Counted from the stretch's first letter, positions 43,612 through 54,210 are shown. The stretch is 64,000 bases of DNA from Piscirickettsia litoralis (GCF_001720395.1 NZ_MDTU01000001.1:1525242-1589241), one strand, 5' to 3'. Translations and numbers: made by a program. The notes: generated by a model not told the origin, from the letters alone.

Positions 43612-43739
43612 AAAACGATCAAAAATTCTGATTGAAAAAAAATAATCAATCAATTAAAATAAACTATCCTTGCTATGCTAATTATCTTCTAGGCTATACT
43701 CAAGACTCAAAGCACTCTTCATTGATAGAAGGATAAGCC

Positions 43740-43937
43740 ATGCAAAGACAAAAACGCGACCCTGACTCTCGCGCATATCAACGTGGTTACCGTGCAGGAC
43801 TTCTTGGCCAATCTCAAGAAGTATGCCCTTTTCATGCAGATAATAAACGTGGCCATTGGCTTACTGGCTGGCGCGAAGGGCACGATCGTCATAAACTGGG
43901 TTTTGAAGAAATCGCCAGCAGCGATTACCTCAGCTAA
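43740..43937 (+). CDS. rmf: Ribosome modulation factor
   Basis: A 65-residue basic protein that, in E. coli, pairs 70S ribosomes into inactive 100S dimers in stationary phase. MQRQKRDPDSRAYQRGYRAG, then CPFHADNKRGHWLTGWREG, matches the Rmf family along its length. AAGGA lies before the ATG, and a strong terminator follows directly. The C-terminus is about ten residues longer than E. coli Rmf. Confidence 0.93.
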   Translation: MQRQKRDPDSRAYQRGYRAGLLGQSQEVCPFHADNKRGHWLTGWREGHDRHKLGFEEIASSDYLS

Positions 43938-43939
43938 AA

Positions 43940-43963
43940 AAAGCCCAGACATGGGCTTTTAAA
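43940..43963 (+). terminator. Bidirectional terminator between rmf and the MFS gene
   Basis: Perfect arms AAAGCCCA and TGGGCTTT enclose a 4-base loop. There is a T run on the plus side and seven Ts when read on the minus strand, so it can serve both convergent genes. Confidence 0.88.
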
Positions 43964-44003
43964 ATTAAAATACAAAACAACCGAAAAATAATTGACTATT
44001 GGC

Positions 44004-45344
44004 TTAAGATGCCCTTTGAGAAAAGGGTACGATATTCTCACTTGTTTCAAATTGTTCACCAAGCTCTCGGCCCTTTGTTTCTACCCCAAATATAGACGTC
44101 ACAACAAAGCCTAATACACAAAGAGCTGCAATAGTTCCAACGGTAATCCCCAAACCAAAGGCTTGAACACAAATCGGCAAGAAAAATACCCCTAAAGTTG
44201 CTCCAAGCTTACCTGAGGCTGAGGCAAAACCATGACCTGATGCACGAATTTCCGTTGGGAACAACTCAGCGGGCAGCATATAAGTGGTTGGATTTGGCCC
44301 TGCATTGACAGTTAAGTAAAAGAGGATAAAGCCGGTGAATAATAAAGGCAGGTGCATCGTTGTTGCTTCACCTGAGCTTGCCAAAATCCCAAGACCGACC
44401 GCCATACCCAAAAAACCAAATTTTTGTAAGCGCAAACGTCCCCAACGCTCGATGACGAGCATGGCAATAAAAACACCGATTAACAAGAAACAATCGAGAA
44501 TAATAGCATTTTGTGTTGATGCAATATCTTGCAAAATAAAGTTTGCCGTCGGTGAAGAAGCAAATTGGGAGAAGATCATCGGCGTGTAAAAGCCTAAACC
44601 ATATAGAGCCACGTCCATGATAAACCAAGATGCCGCCGTTAATATCGTGATTTTTATGTATTTTTTTCTGAAAAGCTCACGATAGCCTAGCTGAGCTGCT
44701 TTCGCTTGCTTCTTCTCTTGACGCATTTTTAGCCATTTCTCACTTTCTGGTAAACCGCGACGCAAAACAAATAAAATAACCGCTGGAATCAGCCCTAAAG
44801 CGAGCATGACACGCCACGCATTATCAGACGGGTAAAAGTTTAGGATAATGACACCTAAGACCGCCCCAAAAAGCGCACCAAAAGCCTGAAAAGCAAAACC
44901 CGCCGTCATAAAACGTCCGCGCAAGTGCTTAGGCATACTCTCAGCAATATAAGTTGAAGAGAGCGGATATTCACCACCAATCGCAATGCCCAATAGAAAC
45001 CGGAAAACGATAAGTGAGGTCACTCCCCAAGACGCTGAGGATAAAACAGTAAAGACAACAAAAATAGAAATGTTAATTAGCAATAACTTACGTCGACCTA
45101 AAATATCAGTCAACCGCCCTAATACCATTGCTCCAACAATCGCACCTAGTGTTGTCGATGCGCCGATCATACCAATAACAACAGCACTCGGTTGATAAAC
45201 ATGAATAATCAATGGCAAAGCCACTGCAATCATAAATAAATCAAATCCATTTACAAATAGCCCCATGGAGCCCATCAACCAGCGATACCAATAACTATCA
45301 CGGCTTAATCGATTGTTTAACTGCGTACTGGGAATATCTGACAT
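44004..45344 (-). CDS. MFS transporter of the sugar/phosphate/metabolite symporter type
   Basis: A 446-residue inner-membrane transporter with 12 predicted helices. The loop 2-3 motif is GRLTDILGRRKLL near 76-88, the helix 4-5 region has GIAIGGEYPLSSTYIAE, and PESEKWL closes helix 6. These match the metabolite:H+ / inorganic phosphate branch of the MFS. The long central loop has charged KKQAKAAQ. The substrate cannot be told from sequence. It stands alone between terminators. Confidence 0.82.
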   Translation of the reverse strand: MSDIPSTQLNNRLSRDSYWYRWLMGSMGLFVNGFDLFMIAVALPLIIHVYQPSAVVIGMIGASTTLGAIVGAMVLGRLTDILGRRKLLLINISIFVVFTVLSSASWGVTSLIVFRFLLGIAIGGEYPLSSTYIAESMPKHLRGRFMTAGFAFQAFGALFGAVLGVIILNFYPSDNAWRVMLALGLIPAVILFVLRRGLPESEKWLKMRQEKKQAKAAQLGYRELFRKKYIKITILTAASWFIMDVALYGLGFYTPMIFSQFASSPTANFILQDIASTQNAIILDCFLLIGVFIAMLVIERWGRLRLQKFGFLGMAVGLGILASSGEATTMHLPLLFTGFILFYLTVNAGPNPTTYMLPAELFPTEIRASGHGFASASGKLGATLGVFFLPICVQAFGLGITVGTIAALCVLGFVVTSIFGVETKGRELGEQFETSENIVPFSQRAS

Positions 45345-45694
45345 GTTTAATCTCTAATTAATAACACCATAAACTGAGGATTCTAGCAAAGGAATGTTAC
45401 AAAATGATGACAAATTTATAGATATCACAATGAGAAATTATAGTTATTTAAAAACAATAAATTAAAAAAATCATTGCTAATAAATTTTACTTAAAATACC
45501 TTTTATCTTCATCATGATGATCCAGCTATCAGCTAAAAATGCTAAATAAAAAATTAGCTTTTCTGTTAACGCCTTGCACGAAATCTTAAACAATGTGTTT
45601 TCGTCTCTATCTAGCAAAACATTTAAAGATAATGGTATAAAAATCCTCCCACCAATAAAACTACAAACACAACTTTTTGATTTTAAACATATAA
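45345..45694. other. Intergenic region with no credible gene
   Basis: About 350 AT-rich bases between the MFS gene start and the greA terminator. The short open frames here lack ribosome sites and family resemblance. The MFS promoter should lie at the left end, but no clear consensus was found. Confidence 0.5.
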
Positions 45695-45720
45695 AAAACG
45701 ACCACAAAAGTGGTCGTTTT
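45695..45720 (-). terminator. Terminator after greA
   Basis: Perfect 11-base arms AAAACGACCAC and GTGGTCGTTTT enclose a 4-base loop, with a T run in both directions. It lies about 30 bases beyond the greA stop. Confidence 0.92.
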
Positions 45721-45751
45721 AATATTGCAAATAAAGCAAAAGTGAGTTCAG

Positions 45752-46231
45752 TTAAACATGGTCAACTTTATCAACTTCATATTCAACAACACCACCAGGC
45801 ACATCGACCTGAACAGAGTCTCCTTCCTCTTTACCGATTAAAGCTCGTGCAATCGGCGAGGTTACAGATAATTTATTTTCTTTCAAATCAGCTTCATCTT
45901 CGCCAACAATTTGATAACGTACAGCCTCATCGGTCTCCACATTAATCAAACTCACCGTCGCACCAAAAATCACACGCCCTGTGTGTGGTAATTCTTTAAT
46001 ATCGATCACCTGAGCATTAGACAGTTTGCCTTCCACTTCAAGAATACGACCTTCAATAAAAGCCTGACGCTCACGTGCAGCATGATACTCAGCATTTTCC
46101 TTTAAATCACCCAACTCACGCGCATCAGCAATAGCACGGATAACATTAGGACGATCTGTGCCCTTTAACTGATCAAGTTCACGCTGCAATAAACCTGCGC
46201 CGTTTTTTGTCATTGGAATTTTATTATTCAT
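45752..46231 (-). CDS. greA: Transcript cleavage factor GreA
   Basis: Rescues backtracked RNA polymerase by stimulating RNA cleavage (159 residues). The coiled-coil N-terminus has the tip acidic pair in [20 protein letters not shown] near 37-56, and the C-terminal domain has [18 protein letters not shown]. It follows dapB by ~60 bases at the end of the chaperone gene string. Confidence 0.97.
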   Translation of the reverse strand: MNNKIPMTKNGAGLLQRELDQLKGTDRPNVIRAIADARELGDLKENAEYHAARERQAFIEGRILEVEGKLSNAQVIDIKELPHTGRVIFGATVSLINVETDEAVRYQIVGEDEADLKENKLSVTSPIARALIGKEEGDSVQVDVPGGVVEYEVDKVDHV

Positions 46232-46293
46232 CTATATTCTCCATACTCTCTGCTAAATAACATCAGCAGGTTTATATTCTGTTTGATTAAACT

Positions 46294-47118
46294 CTAAATT
46301 GAATTCTTTATCTCAAGTACATCCGACATAGTATATAGGCCTGCATTTTTTTGTCGGCTTAACCACTTGGCTGCGTGCAAAGCACCTTTGGCAAAACAGT
46401 CTCGGCTCGATGCTTTATGCGCTAACTCAATACGTTCGCCAGCCAAGCCAAATAAGATGGTGTGTTCACCAAAGATATCACCCGCTCGCACAGTTGAAAA
46501 GCCAATTTCCTGATGCGTTCTCATGCCCGTATTGCCTTCACGCCCGTAGACTGCACAATCATCTAAAGAGAGGCCCAATTCATTAGCAATTGTTTCGCCC
46601 AAGACCTTAGCGGTTCCTGAAGGCGCATCAACTTTATTGCGATGATGCGCTTCAATCACTTCTATATCCGCCTCTTGGCCAATTGCAGCCGTCGTTTGTC
46701 GCAGCAAATCAAGCAACACCTGAATCCCTAAACTCATATTCGCCGCCCACAACAAAGGCAGCTTTTTAGCGGCAAGTTGCAACTTCTCCATTTGCTCACC
46801 CGTTAAGCCTGTCGAGCCTGTTACTACAGCAACATTCGCCTGAACATAACGCTCAAGGTGAGAAACCAGCGCCTTTGCTGGAGTAAAGTCAATCACTATG
46901 TCAGCCTGGCTGAGTGCTTGATCCAGTGAAGAAGTCAAAGGAACACCTATGCATGCGCCTCCTGCAATTTCCCCCATATCTTGACCAAGCAACGGGCTCG
47001 TCTCCGTACCAATTGCTGCGACAAGATCAAGGCTTTCGTCTTTGCTCTCACGTAAACAATGAGTGATTGCGCGCCCCATGCGTCCCGAGGCCCCTACTAA
47101 AACCAAGTGCTTTTTCAT
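46294..47118 (-). CDS. dapB: 4-hydroxy-tetrahydrodipicolinate reductase
   Basis: NAD(P)H-dependent reductase of lysine and diaminopimelate synthesis (274 residues). GASGRMGRAI near 8-17 is the nucleotide-binding motif, and EAHHRNKVDAPSGTA near 158-172 is the catalytic signature. It starts 5 bases after dnaJ, so it is probably expressed from the heat-shock operon, as in several gammaproteobacteria. Confidence 0.97.
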   Translation of the reverse strand: MKKHLVLVGASGRMGRAITHCLRESKDESLDLVAAIGTETSPLLGQDMGEIAGGACIGVPLTSSLDQALSQADIVIDFTPAKALVSHLERYVQANVAVVTGSTGLTGEQMEKLQLAAKKLPLLWAANMSLGIQVLLDLLRQTTAAIGQEADIEVIEAHHRNKVDAPSGTAKVLGETIANELGLSLDDCAVYGREGNTGMRTHQEIGFSTVRAGDIFGEHTILFGLAGERIELAHKASSRDCFAKGALHAAKWLSRQKNAGLYTMSDVLEIKNSI

Positions 47119-47123
47119 AGAAG

Positions 47124-48269
47124 TTACATGTCCTCAAAGAACTTCTTAACACCCGACAGCCAGGATGAACTTTTAGGTGAATGATTACGTCCTGTGCTCA
47201 TACTATCACCCAGCTCTTGCAATAAATCTTTTTGCTTATCATTCAGCTTAACAGGAGTTTCCACCACCACAGTACACATTAAATCACCAACAGCACCACC
47301 ACGTACGGGTTTAACACCCTTGCCTTTTAATCGGAAAGTTTTGCCCGTTTGTGTTTCTGCAGGAATACGCAACTTGACTCGACCATCAAGCGTTGGCACA
47401 TCAAGCTCTCCGCCTAAGGCCGCTGTGACAAAATTAATCGGTATTTCACAAGATAAATTTTGGCCGTCACGCTTAAATATTTTGTGTGATTTAATGGTGA
47501 CTTGTACATAGAGATCACCTGCAGGGCCACCGTGTACACCTGCTTCACCTTCGCCATTTAAGCGAATACGATCCCCTTCGTCCACACCGGCAGGCACTTG
47601 GACAGATAATGTTTTATTTTTCTGCACACGACCTTGACCAGAACACGAACCACACGGATCACTAATCGTTGTTCCAGCACCATGGCACGCTGGGCAGGTT
47701 TGCTGTACAGAGAAAAAGCCTTGCTGCATCCGCACCTGACCATGACCACCACAGGTTGAGCAGGTTGTTGGCTTAGAACCTGAGCGTGCTCCTGAGCCAT
47801 TACAGCGCTCACAGCTAACAAAGGTTGGTACTTTAATCTGAACCGTGGTGCCTTTTACTGCATCTTCCAAAGAGAGTTCTAGGTGATAACGCAAGTCAGA
47901 GCCTTGCTGCGCCGAAGAACGCTGACCACCACGCGCACGACCACCACCACCGGCCCCACCGAAAATATCGCCAAAGATATCGCCAAAGATATCTTCAAAG
48001 CCACCGGCACCACCTGCACCGCCGCCAAAGCCGCCCGCTTGCGGATCGACACCGGCATGACCGAATTGATCATAAGCCGCTCGCTTTTGGCTATCACTTA
48101 GGATTTCATAGGCTTCTTTAGCTTCTTTAAACTTCGCTTCGGTTGCAGTATCTCCTGGATTACGATCCGGGTGATATTTCATTGCCAAGCGACGATACGC
48201 TTTTTTTAGCTCAGCATCACTGGCATTGCGGGCAACTCCTAGAACTTCATAATAATCGCGCTGACTCAT
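47124..48269 (-). CDS. dnaJ: Chaperone DnaJ
   Basis: Hsp40 co-chaperone (381 residues). The J domain has YHPDRNPGD with the HPD motif near 32-34, then a Gly-rich linker near 75-115. Four CxxCxGxG repeats form two zinc sites ([32 protein letters not shown]), and the C-terminal substrate domains follow. The second of two adjacent ATGs is preferred by family length. A GC-rich hairpin separates it from dnaK. Confidence 0.97.
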   Translation of the reverse strand: MSQRDYYEVLGVARNASDAELKKAYRRLAMKYHPDRNPGDTATEAKFKEAKEAYEILSDSQKRAAYDQFGHAGVDPQAGGFGGGAGGAGGFEDIFGDIFGDIFGGAGGGGRARGGQRSSAQQGSDLRYHLELSLEDAVKGTTVQIKVPTFVSCERCNGSGARSGSKPTTCSTCGGHGQVRMQQGFFSVQQTCPACHGAGTTISDPCGSCSGQGRVQKNKTLSVQVPAGVDEGDRIRLNGEGEAGVHGGPAGDLYVQVTIKSHKIFKRDGQNLSCEIPINFVTAALGGELDVPTLDGRVKLRIPAETQTGKTFRLKGKGVKPVRGGAVGDLMCTVVVETPVKLNDKQKDLLQELGDSMSTGRNHSPKSSSWLSGVKKFFEDM

Positions 48270-48296
48270 CATGCACCTTCATATTCTCTGACAGAC

Positions 48297-48318
48297 AAAG
48301 CGCGGCGAGCCGCGCTTT
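48297..48318 (-). promoter_or_regulatory. GC-rich hairpin between dnaK and dnaJ
   Basis: A 10-base stem AAAGCGCGGC/GCCGCGCTTT with almost no loop lies ~30 bases before dnaJ. On the coding strand no T run follows, so it is likely a processing or partial stop site that lowers dnaJ relative to dnaK. Confidence 0.55.
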
Positions 48319-48353
48319 TGTTTTATTGTTGTTCAAACGGTAAAAAACGAAGC

Positions 48354-50294
48354 TTATTTTTTGTCTTTTACTTCTTCGAACTCAGCATCAACGACATCAT
48401 CATCTTTTTTATCGTCTTCTGCTTTAGACTCAGTTTGCTCAGCGCCTGCTGCGCCCTCTGTGGCATCAACTTCTGGACCTTGGTTTGCGTAGAGTACTTC
48501 GGCCATCTTCGCAGAGGCTTGTGTCAATGCTTCAACTTTTGCATCAATCGCTGCTTTATCATCGCCACCGACGACTTCTTTTAACTCAGCAATTGCTTTT
48601 TCAATGGCTGTTTTATCTTCCGCTGAAACTTTATCACCGGCTTCTTTCAAGCCTTTTTCAGTCGCATGAATCATCGCTTCCGCATTATTACGTGTACCAA
48701 CGAGTTCTTGGAATTTCTTATCATCATCAGCGTGATCTTCAGCATCTTTGATCATTGCATCCACTTCATCATCAGACAAACCGCTCGATGCACGAATCAC
48801 AATCGATTGCTCTTTACCGGTGCCCTTGTCTTTTGCTGAAACATTCAAGATACCATTGGCATCGATATCAAACGTCACTTCAACCTGTGGCATCCCGCGT
48901 GGTGCTGGTGGGATATCAGCCAAATCAAAACGGCCGAGTGATTTATTCGCTGTTGCCACTTCACGTTCACCTTGAAGGACGTGAACCGTCACTGCGGTTT
49001 GATTATCTTGTGCTGTTGAGAAAGTTTGCGATGCTTTGGTTGGGATCGTCGTGTTTTTCTCGATGAGTTTCGTCATCACACCCCCCATCGTCTCAATACC
49101 TAAAGATAATGGCGTAACATCTAATAACAGGACATCTTTGACATCACCGGCCAAAACACCGCCTTGAATCGCCGCACCGACAGCCACCGCTTCATCAGGG
49201 TTCACATCACGGCGCGGCTCTTTACCGAAGTAATCTTTAACCACTTCTTGCACTTTAGGCATACGTGTTTGACCACCGACCAAGATCACATCTGTCACAT
49301 CGCTGACAGAAAGGCCGGCATCTTTCAATGCCGTACGACATGGCTCAATCGTACCTTCAACAAGATCTTCAACCAAAGATTCAAATTTTGCACGGGTAAC
49401 ACGAATGTTCATGTGCTTAGGACCCGTTGCATCTGCTGTGATATAAGGCAAATTCACATCTGTTTGCTGAGTAGAAGAAAGCTCGATTTTTGCTTTTTCG
49501 GCCGCCTCTTTCAAGCGCTGCAGTGCTAAAGGATCATTATTTAGATCTATACCTTGTTCTTTCTTGAATTCATCAACCAAGTAGCTGATTAAACGCAAGT
49601 CAAAGTCTTCACCACCCAAGTGAGTGTCACCATTCGTCGCTAAGACTTCAAATTGATGCTCACCATCAACTTCAGCGATTTCAATGATAGAGATATCAAA
49701 CGTACCACCACCTAAGTCATATACAGCGATAACGCCATCACCACGTTTTTTGTCCATACCATAAGCGAGCGCTGCTGCTGTTGGCTCGTTGATGATACGT
49801 TTTACATCCAAACCTGCGATACGACCAGCATCTTTCGTCGCTTGACGCTGCGCATCGTTAAAGTAAGCAGGAACAGTAATCACTGCTTCTTTAACGTCTT
49901 CACCTAGATAATCTTCTGCCGTTTTCTTCATTTTTGCTAAAACTTGTGCAGAAATCTGTGGCGGCGCTAGCTTTTCCTCTTTAACATCAATCCACGCATC
50001 ACCATTATCAGCCGCTGCGATTTTATACGGAAGACGCTCGATATCACGTTGAACCGTATCATCAGAAAACTTGCGACCGATCAAACGCTTAACAGCAAAT
50101 AAAGTGTTATTCGGATTCGTCACCGCTTGGCGCTTGGCCGGTTGCCCAACAGTCACACCATCATCAGTGTAAGCGACGATGGATGGGGTGGTGCGATCAC
50201 CTTCTGCACTTTCAACAACACGCGGTTTTTCACCATCAAGAACAGCAACACATGAGTTGGTTGTTCCTAAATCAATACCAATAATCTTAGACAT
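48354..50294 (-). CDS. dnaK: Chaperone DnaK (Hsp70)
   Basis: ATP-driven chaperone (646 residues). [14 protein letters not shown] near 5-18 and [11 protein letters not shown] near 194-204 are the ATPase phosphate loops. [20 protein letters not shown] opens the substrate domain, and the tail ends [15 protein letters not shown], typical of proteobacterial DnaK. It lies between grpE and dnaJ. Confidence 0.99.
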   Translation of the reverse strand: MSKIIGIDLGTTNSCVAVLDGEKPRVVESAEGDRTTPSIVAYTDDGVTVGQPAKRQAVTNPNNTLFAVKRLIGRKFSDDTVQRDIERLPYKIAAADNGDAWIDVKEEKLAPPQISAQVLAKMKKTAEDYLGEDVKEAVITVPAYFNDAQRQATKDAGRIAGLDVKRIINEPTAAALAYGMDKKRGDGVIAVYDLGGGTFDISIIEIAEVDGEHQFEVLATNGDTHLGGEDFDLRLISYLVDEFKKEQGIDLNNDPLALQRLKEAAEKAKIELSSTQQTDVNLPYITADATGPKHMNIRVTRAKFESLVEDLVEGTIEPCRTALKDAGLSVSDVTDVILVGGQTRMPKVQEVVKDYFGKEPRRDVNPDEAVAVGAAIQGGVLAGDVKDVLLLDVTPLSLGIETMGGVMTKLIEKNTTIPTKASQTFSTAQDNQTAVTVHVLQGEREVATANKSLGRFDLADIPPAPRGMPQVEVTFDIDANGILNVSAKDKGTGKEQSIVIRASSGLSDDEVDAMIKDAEDHADDDKKFQELVGTRNNAEAMIHATEKGLKEAGDKVSAEDKTAIEKAIAELKEVVGGDDKAAIDAKVEALTQASAKMAEVLYANQGPEVDATEGAAGAEQTESKAEDDKKDDDVVDAEFEEVKDKK

Positions 50295-50323
50295 TAAACT
50301 TCTCCTAAACGATCAAATTCTTT

Positions 50324-50362
50324 ACTTTAAAACTAAAAACCAAACAACTTTAAAACTAAAAA
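50324..50362. repeat. 16-base direct repeat in the grpE-dnaK gap
   Basis: Two exact copies of ACTTTAAAACTAAAAA, 23 bases apart start to start, in the AT-rich gap. No function was recognised. Confidence 0.6.
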
Positions 50363-50402
50363 TTCTTAACTGTTTTTAAGATGAGGACGATAGCAGCCTG
50401 TT

Positions 50403-51020
50403 TCAAGCGCTTTCATCGACTTTTTTTTCAGGTTGTGCTTTTGCAACAATCACCCGTGCCGGACGCAATAAGCGCTCATTCAACAAATAGCCCTTTTGCA
50501 TCACTGCAACGATCGAATTTGGTGCCGCTTTCGGATCTTCGATCATGCTCATCGCTTCATGCAATTCTGGATTGAAGGCTTCACCAACAGGATCAATCGC
50601 TTTGACATTAAACTTCTCTAAGCGATCATTGAGCATTTTCAGTGTTAATTCAACACCTTGGTGCATGGTGTTAAAGGCTTCACCTTCACCCTTCGCCTCT
50701 AAAGCACGCTCTAGAGTATCAACAACATCGAGCAATTCACGCGAGAACTTTTCTAAAGCAAATTGACGCGCTTGCACCGCTTCACGCTCAGCACGACGGC
50801 GAACATTCTCAGCTTCCGCTTTAGTGCGTAAGGCCGTATCCCAGTGACCTTTCACTTTAGTTTCTGCTTCTGCCAATGCTGTTTCTAACTCAGCAATACG
50901 ATTTTCCAATGTGTTTTCCTCTGTTGCAACTACATTAGGGCCTTGATCAACCGAGATATTTTCTTCTGCCATATCAACTTGTTCTACCTTCTCATCTTGA
51001 ATCGGTGCTTTCTCAGTCAT
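50403..51020 (-). CDS. grpE: Nucleotide exchange factor GrpE
   Basis: Dimeric exchange factor and thermosensor for DnaK (205 residues). A disordered acidic N-terminus leads into a long coiled coil near 40-100 (ELETALAEAETKVKGHWDTA, RTKAEAENVRRRAEREAVQA). The beta domain has GEAFNPELHEAMSMIEDP and ends LRPARVIVAKA. It is the first gene of the chaperone operon. Confidence 0.97.
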   Translation of the reverse strand: MTEKAPIQDEKVEQVDMAEENISVDQGPNVVATEENTLENRIAELETALAEAETKVKGHWDTALRTKAEAENVRRRAEREAVQARQFALEKFSRELLDVVDTLERALEAKGEGEAFNTMHQGVELTLKMLNDRLEKFNVKAIDPVGEAFNPELHEAMSMIEDPKAAPNSIVAVMQKGYLLNERLLRPARVIVAKAQPEKKVDESA

Positions 51021-51069
51021 GCAAACCCCTTTAAACCTTCTTAAAGTGAAATAAAATTGTATAGCCCAC

Positions 51070-51102
51070 TATATAAGGACGCTGTAATTAAACTTCAAGG
51101 GT
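51070..51102 (-). promoter_or_regulatory. Sigma-32-like heat-shock promoter of grpE-dnaK-dnaJ
   Basis: On the minus strand CCCTTGAAG and CCTTATATA are separated by about 14 bases, close to the CTTGAAA / CCCCATNT pattern. It lies 50 bases before the grpE start. Confidence 0.75.
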
Positions 51103-51177
51103 TGAATTAAAAATCTAACTCTAGCGCTGTTTGACAACATCACGCATAATTAGTGCAAATAAGAAGGAGAGTCAGCC

Positions 51178-52053
51178 GTGTTCTTTAAACGTATTGCGCT
51201 ACTAGGTACTCACACTAATCCACAAGTCGCTGACACCCTCAATCAGCTCATCACTTGGCTTAGCCAATACAAACGTGAGCTGGTACTAGAGCAGCAAACT
51301 GCAACGTTTATTAAAAATACGACCCTCGCCAATCACCAGTTAGAAGCGCTCCATGAACACTGTGAAGTCGCCATCGTCGTCGGCGGTGATGGCAACCTCT
51401 TAGCCGCCGCTCGCCACTTTTCTATCCATAATATCCCACTTATTGGCATCAATCGTGGCTCGCTCGGCTTTCTCACCGATATCACGCCACAAAACCTCAC
51501 CGATGAGTTATTACCCGTTTTAGAAAAGAAATATACCGAAGAAAAACGCTTTTTGCTCGAAGGCACACTGCGCCACCAAGTAGGTGAAAGTCGTGGCAGT
51601 AACGCCTTGAATGATATAGTTTTAAGCCCGGGTGATCTCGCACGCATGATCGAATTTGAAGTCTTTATCGACAGTCATTTTGTCTGCAACCAACGTGCTG
51701 ATGGTTTAATCATCTCAACACCTACAGGCTCTACAGCGTATGCCCTCTCCGGCGGTGGCCCAATCTTACACCCAAGCATGCAATCCATCGCTCTGGTCCC
51801 CATGTTTCCGCATAATCTAACCAGTCGTCCCTTAGTTGTCCCCGATAGCAGCCATATCGTCATCAAACTAGCACCACATCTAAAAACCTATCCAACAGTA
51901 AGCTTCGACAGCCAGTTACACTTTGAAGTCCAACCCGGCGATGAAATCCACATCCAAAAGCAAACCGGGCGTTTGCGTCTACTCCATCCCAAGCATTATG
52001 ATTACTATGCAGTGTTACGCAGCAAGCTGAACTGGGAACAACAGCTTTATTAA
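51178..52053 (+). CDS. nadK: NAD kinase
   Basis: Phosphorylates NAD to NADP (291 residues). GGDGNLLAAARHF near 69-81 is the catalytic GGDGN motif, followed by GINRGSLGFLTD near 96-107, ALNDIVLSPGD and TPTGSTAYALSGGGP. The start is a GTG with AAGGAG 9 bases upstream. It is divergent from grpE and lies ahead of recN, a common pairing in gammaproteobacteria. Confidence 0.97.
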   Translation: MFFKRIALLGTHTNPQVADTLNQLITWLSQYKRELVLEQQTATFIKNTTLANHQLEALHEHCEVAIVVGGDGNLLAAARHFSIHNIPLIGINRGSLGFLTDITPQNLTDELLPVLEKKYTEEKRFLLEGTLRHQVGESRGSNALNDIVLSPGDLARMIEFEVFIDSHFVCNQRADGLIISTPTGSTAYALSGGGPILHPSMQSIALVPMFPHNLTSRPLVVPDSSHIVIKLAPHLKTYPTVSFDSQLHFEVQPGDEIHIQKQTGRLRLLHPKHYDYYAVLRSKLNWEQQLY

Positions 52054-52151
52054 GCCCAAGAACCGCAAACATTACTTTTTAATCAAAAAAATCAATAAAT
52101 TACAAAACTAGAAAATAAAAATCAAAACACTAGATATTCAAGATATAATTT

Positions 52152-53834
52152 ATGCTCACACAACTGTCTTTACGCCATTTCGCCACCATAGAAACCGCTG
52201 AAATCAATCTCCATCAAGGTTTAACTGTTTTAACCGGGGAAACCGGTGCAGGTAAATCCATTTTGATGAATGCAACACACCTGCTCCTTGGTGGCCGCGC
52301 CAATACTCACTTTATCCGCACCGGCGCTAAACGTGCAGAAATTCAAGCCACCCTTAAACTTACTCCGAATTCTAATGCTCAAGCCTGGCTGGAGCAGCAA
52401 GAATTAGAGTTAGAGATAAATTCAGAAAATGGTGATCGTGATCAAGAATGCATCATTCGTCGCACCCTCTCTAGCGATGGCCGCTCTCAAGCCTATATCA
52501 ATGGTCGGCGTATCAGCCTACAAAACCTACAAAATTTTGCCCAGCACTGCTTTCAAATTCAAGGCCAGCATGAAGCCTACAGCTTAAAAGCTGAAGCTAA
52601 ACAACGTGAACTTCTCGATGCTTACGGCAATCATGCTAAATTACTAGACCAGGTTAAATCTAGTTATAGCGCCTATAAAACCATTCGCGAGCAACTGCAA
52701 ACCACTCAAAAATTGCACGATGCTGAGCAAGCCGAATTTGCCCTGCTCGAGTACCAAGTCGCCGAGCTAGAAGAGCTAAATCTTGCCGATGATGAAGTCG
52801 AGCAATTAAACCACGAACACAAAACACTACACCAACATGAAAATCTCAAAACAGAGTGTTATCAAAGCCTAGAAAGCTTAAATGGTGACCGCAGCCTAAT
52901 CAGCCAACTCGAATCTCTAGAATCGCGCCTAGACTATCTTGGTGAACATCACTCTAAAGGTAAAGAAGTCTGTGAATACATCAAGCAAGCTCATATTCAC
53001 CTGACTGAAGCCAATAGCGAATTACAACAATTAAGCAGCCATTTTGAACCGGATGAAGAGCGCTTGCAAGAAATAGAAAAGCGCCTAGACAAAATTCATA
53101 CTACTGCCAGAAAGCATAAAGTCGAAGCCCATGAGCTTTATGAAACATGGCAGGTGCTACAGGCTAAATTTCAACAAAGCCATGACCGTCAAAGCGAGTT
53201 AGGGCAACTCAAAAAAGAACTCGCCAAACAAGAAAAAAACTATCAACAAGCAGCAACACAACTTTCTCAGTCTCGAGAAAAATCAGCGCTTACGCTTGGC
53301 CAGAAAATCACCAAACTCATCCGCACCCTTGGCTTATCGCATGCTATTTTCAGCATAAGCATCAATCGTGAATCCAACATGATCAGCGAACACGGCCAAG
53401 ATAAAATCACTATGCTTATCCAAACCAACCCAGGGCTTAATAAAGGCCCTTTACACAACATTGCCTCAGGGGGCGAGCTCTCACGCATTGCTCTGGCTTT
53501 ACAAGTTGTTTGCGCCGAGAAAATGCAACCGGCAACACTTATTTTCGATGAGGCTGATACCGGTATTAGCGGCTCAACTGCCGAGGTCGTCGGCCAATTA
53601 TTACGCACACTGGGCGAACATTGTCAGATTCTTTGTATCACTCACCTACCGCAAGTCGCCGCTCTCGGCCATCAACATATTAAAGTTAGCAAAAAAACAC
53701 TGAAACAAACCACAACTACTGCATTTAAAGTTCTAAACCAACAACAGCGCATTCAAGAACTGGCCCGTATCTTAGGAGGAGTCCAGATTACTGAAACGAC
53801 CCTAGCTCATGCTAAAGAGTTAATCTGTGCTTAG
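52152..53834 (+). CDS. recN: DNA repair protein RecN
   Basis: SMC-like ATPase for double-strand break repair (560 residues). Walker A GETGAGKS is at 29-36. Coiled coils flank a central segment of ~300 residues, the ABC signature is ASGGELSRIALAL, and Walker B is ATLIFDEADTGISG. No ribosome site precedes the ATG, and I saw no LexA-type CTG-N10-CAG box upstream, unlike E. coli recN. Confidence 0.97.
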   Translation: MLTQLSLRHFATIETAEINLHQGLTVLTGETGAGKSILMNATHLLLGGRANTHFIRTGAKRAEIQATLKLTPNSNAQAWLEQQELELEINSENGDRDQECIIRRTLSSDGRSQAYINGRRISLQNLQNFAQHCFQIQGQHEAYSLKAEAKQRELLDAYGNHAKLLDQVKSSYSAYKTIREQLQTTQKLHDAEQAEFALLEYQVAELEELNLADDEVEQLNHEHKTLHQHENLKTECYQSLESLNGDRSLISQLESLESRLDYLGEHHSKGKEVCEYIKQAHIHLTEANSELQQLSSHFEPDEERLQEIEKRLDKIHTTARKHKVEAHELYETWQVLQAKFQQSHDRQSELGQLKKELAKQEKNYQQAATQLSQSREKSALTLGQKITKLIRTLGLSHAIFSISINRESNMISEHGQDKITMLIQTNPGLNKGPLHNIASGGELSRIALALQVVCAEKMQPATLIFDEADTGISGSTAEVVGQLLRTLGEHCQILCITHLPQVAALGHQHIKVSKKTLKQTTTTAFKVLNQQQRIQELARILGGVQITETTLAHAKELICA

Positions 53835-53884
53835 CCATTGAATTATAAAACGATAAATTAAAGGCAAATAGAAGAGTTTTACAC

Positions 53885-54198
53885 ATGGAAAAAATCTACA
53901 GTTGCTTTGATATAATCACGATTAACCTTTACAAGAGTTTGCTTGAAAGTGAAAATATCCCTTGCATCATTCGCAATGAATTTCCACCTGCCGCCGGTGA
54001 AGTCCCTGCTGCACAGGCTTATCCTGAGCTTTGGCTAATCAATTCAGAAGATAAAATTCAAGCAAAAAAATTATCAATCAATATCAACACGCTCAAACCA
54101 CGAATAATAACCAAAGCTGGCAATGTTCAAATTGCCAAGAGATGATCAGTGCTGAATTTAATCAATGCTGGCAGTGTGGCAATCTCAAAAAAATATAA
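53885..54198 (+). CDS. DUF2007 zinc-ribbon protein, frameshifted as sequenced
   Basis: Small protein of the DUF2007 (putative signal-transducing) family. The first half (EKIYSCFDIITINLYKSLLE, then ELWLINSEDKIQAKK) is the family domain. The literal frame ends early, but adding one A to the seven-A run at 54064-54070 restores the C-terminal zinc ribbon WQCSNCQEM...FNQCWQCGN, giving 104 residues with two CxxC pairs. The function is unknown. It follows recN by 50 bases and shares a terminator with fur. Confidence 0.8.
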
Positions 54199-54210
54199 CC
54201 CCCTCAAAAT

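Noticed and set aside
45477-45707. A 76-codon minus-strand frame beyond greA
   Set aside because: It starts inside the greA terminator, has no ribosome site and resembles no family.
52144-52149. TATAAT just before the recN start as its promoter
   Set aside because: It ends two bases before the ATG, so transcription would start inside the gene; no -35 was found.
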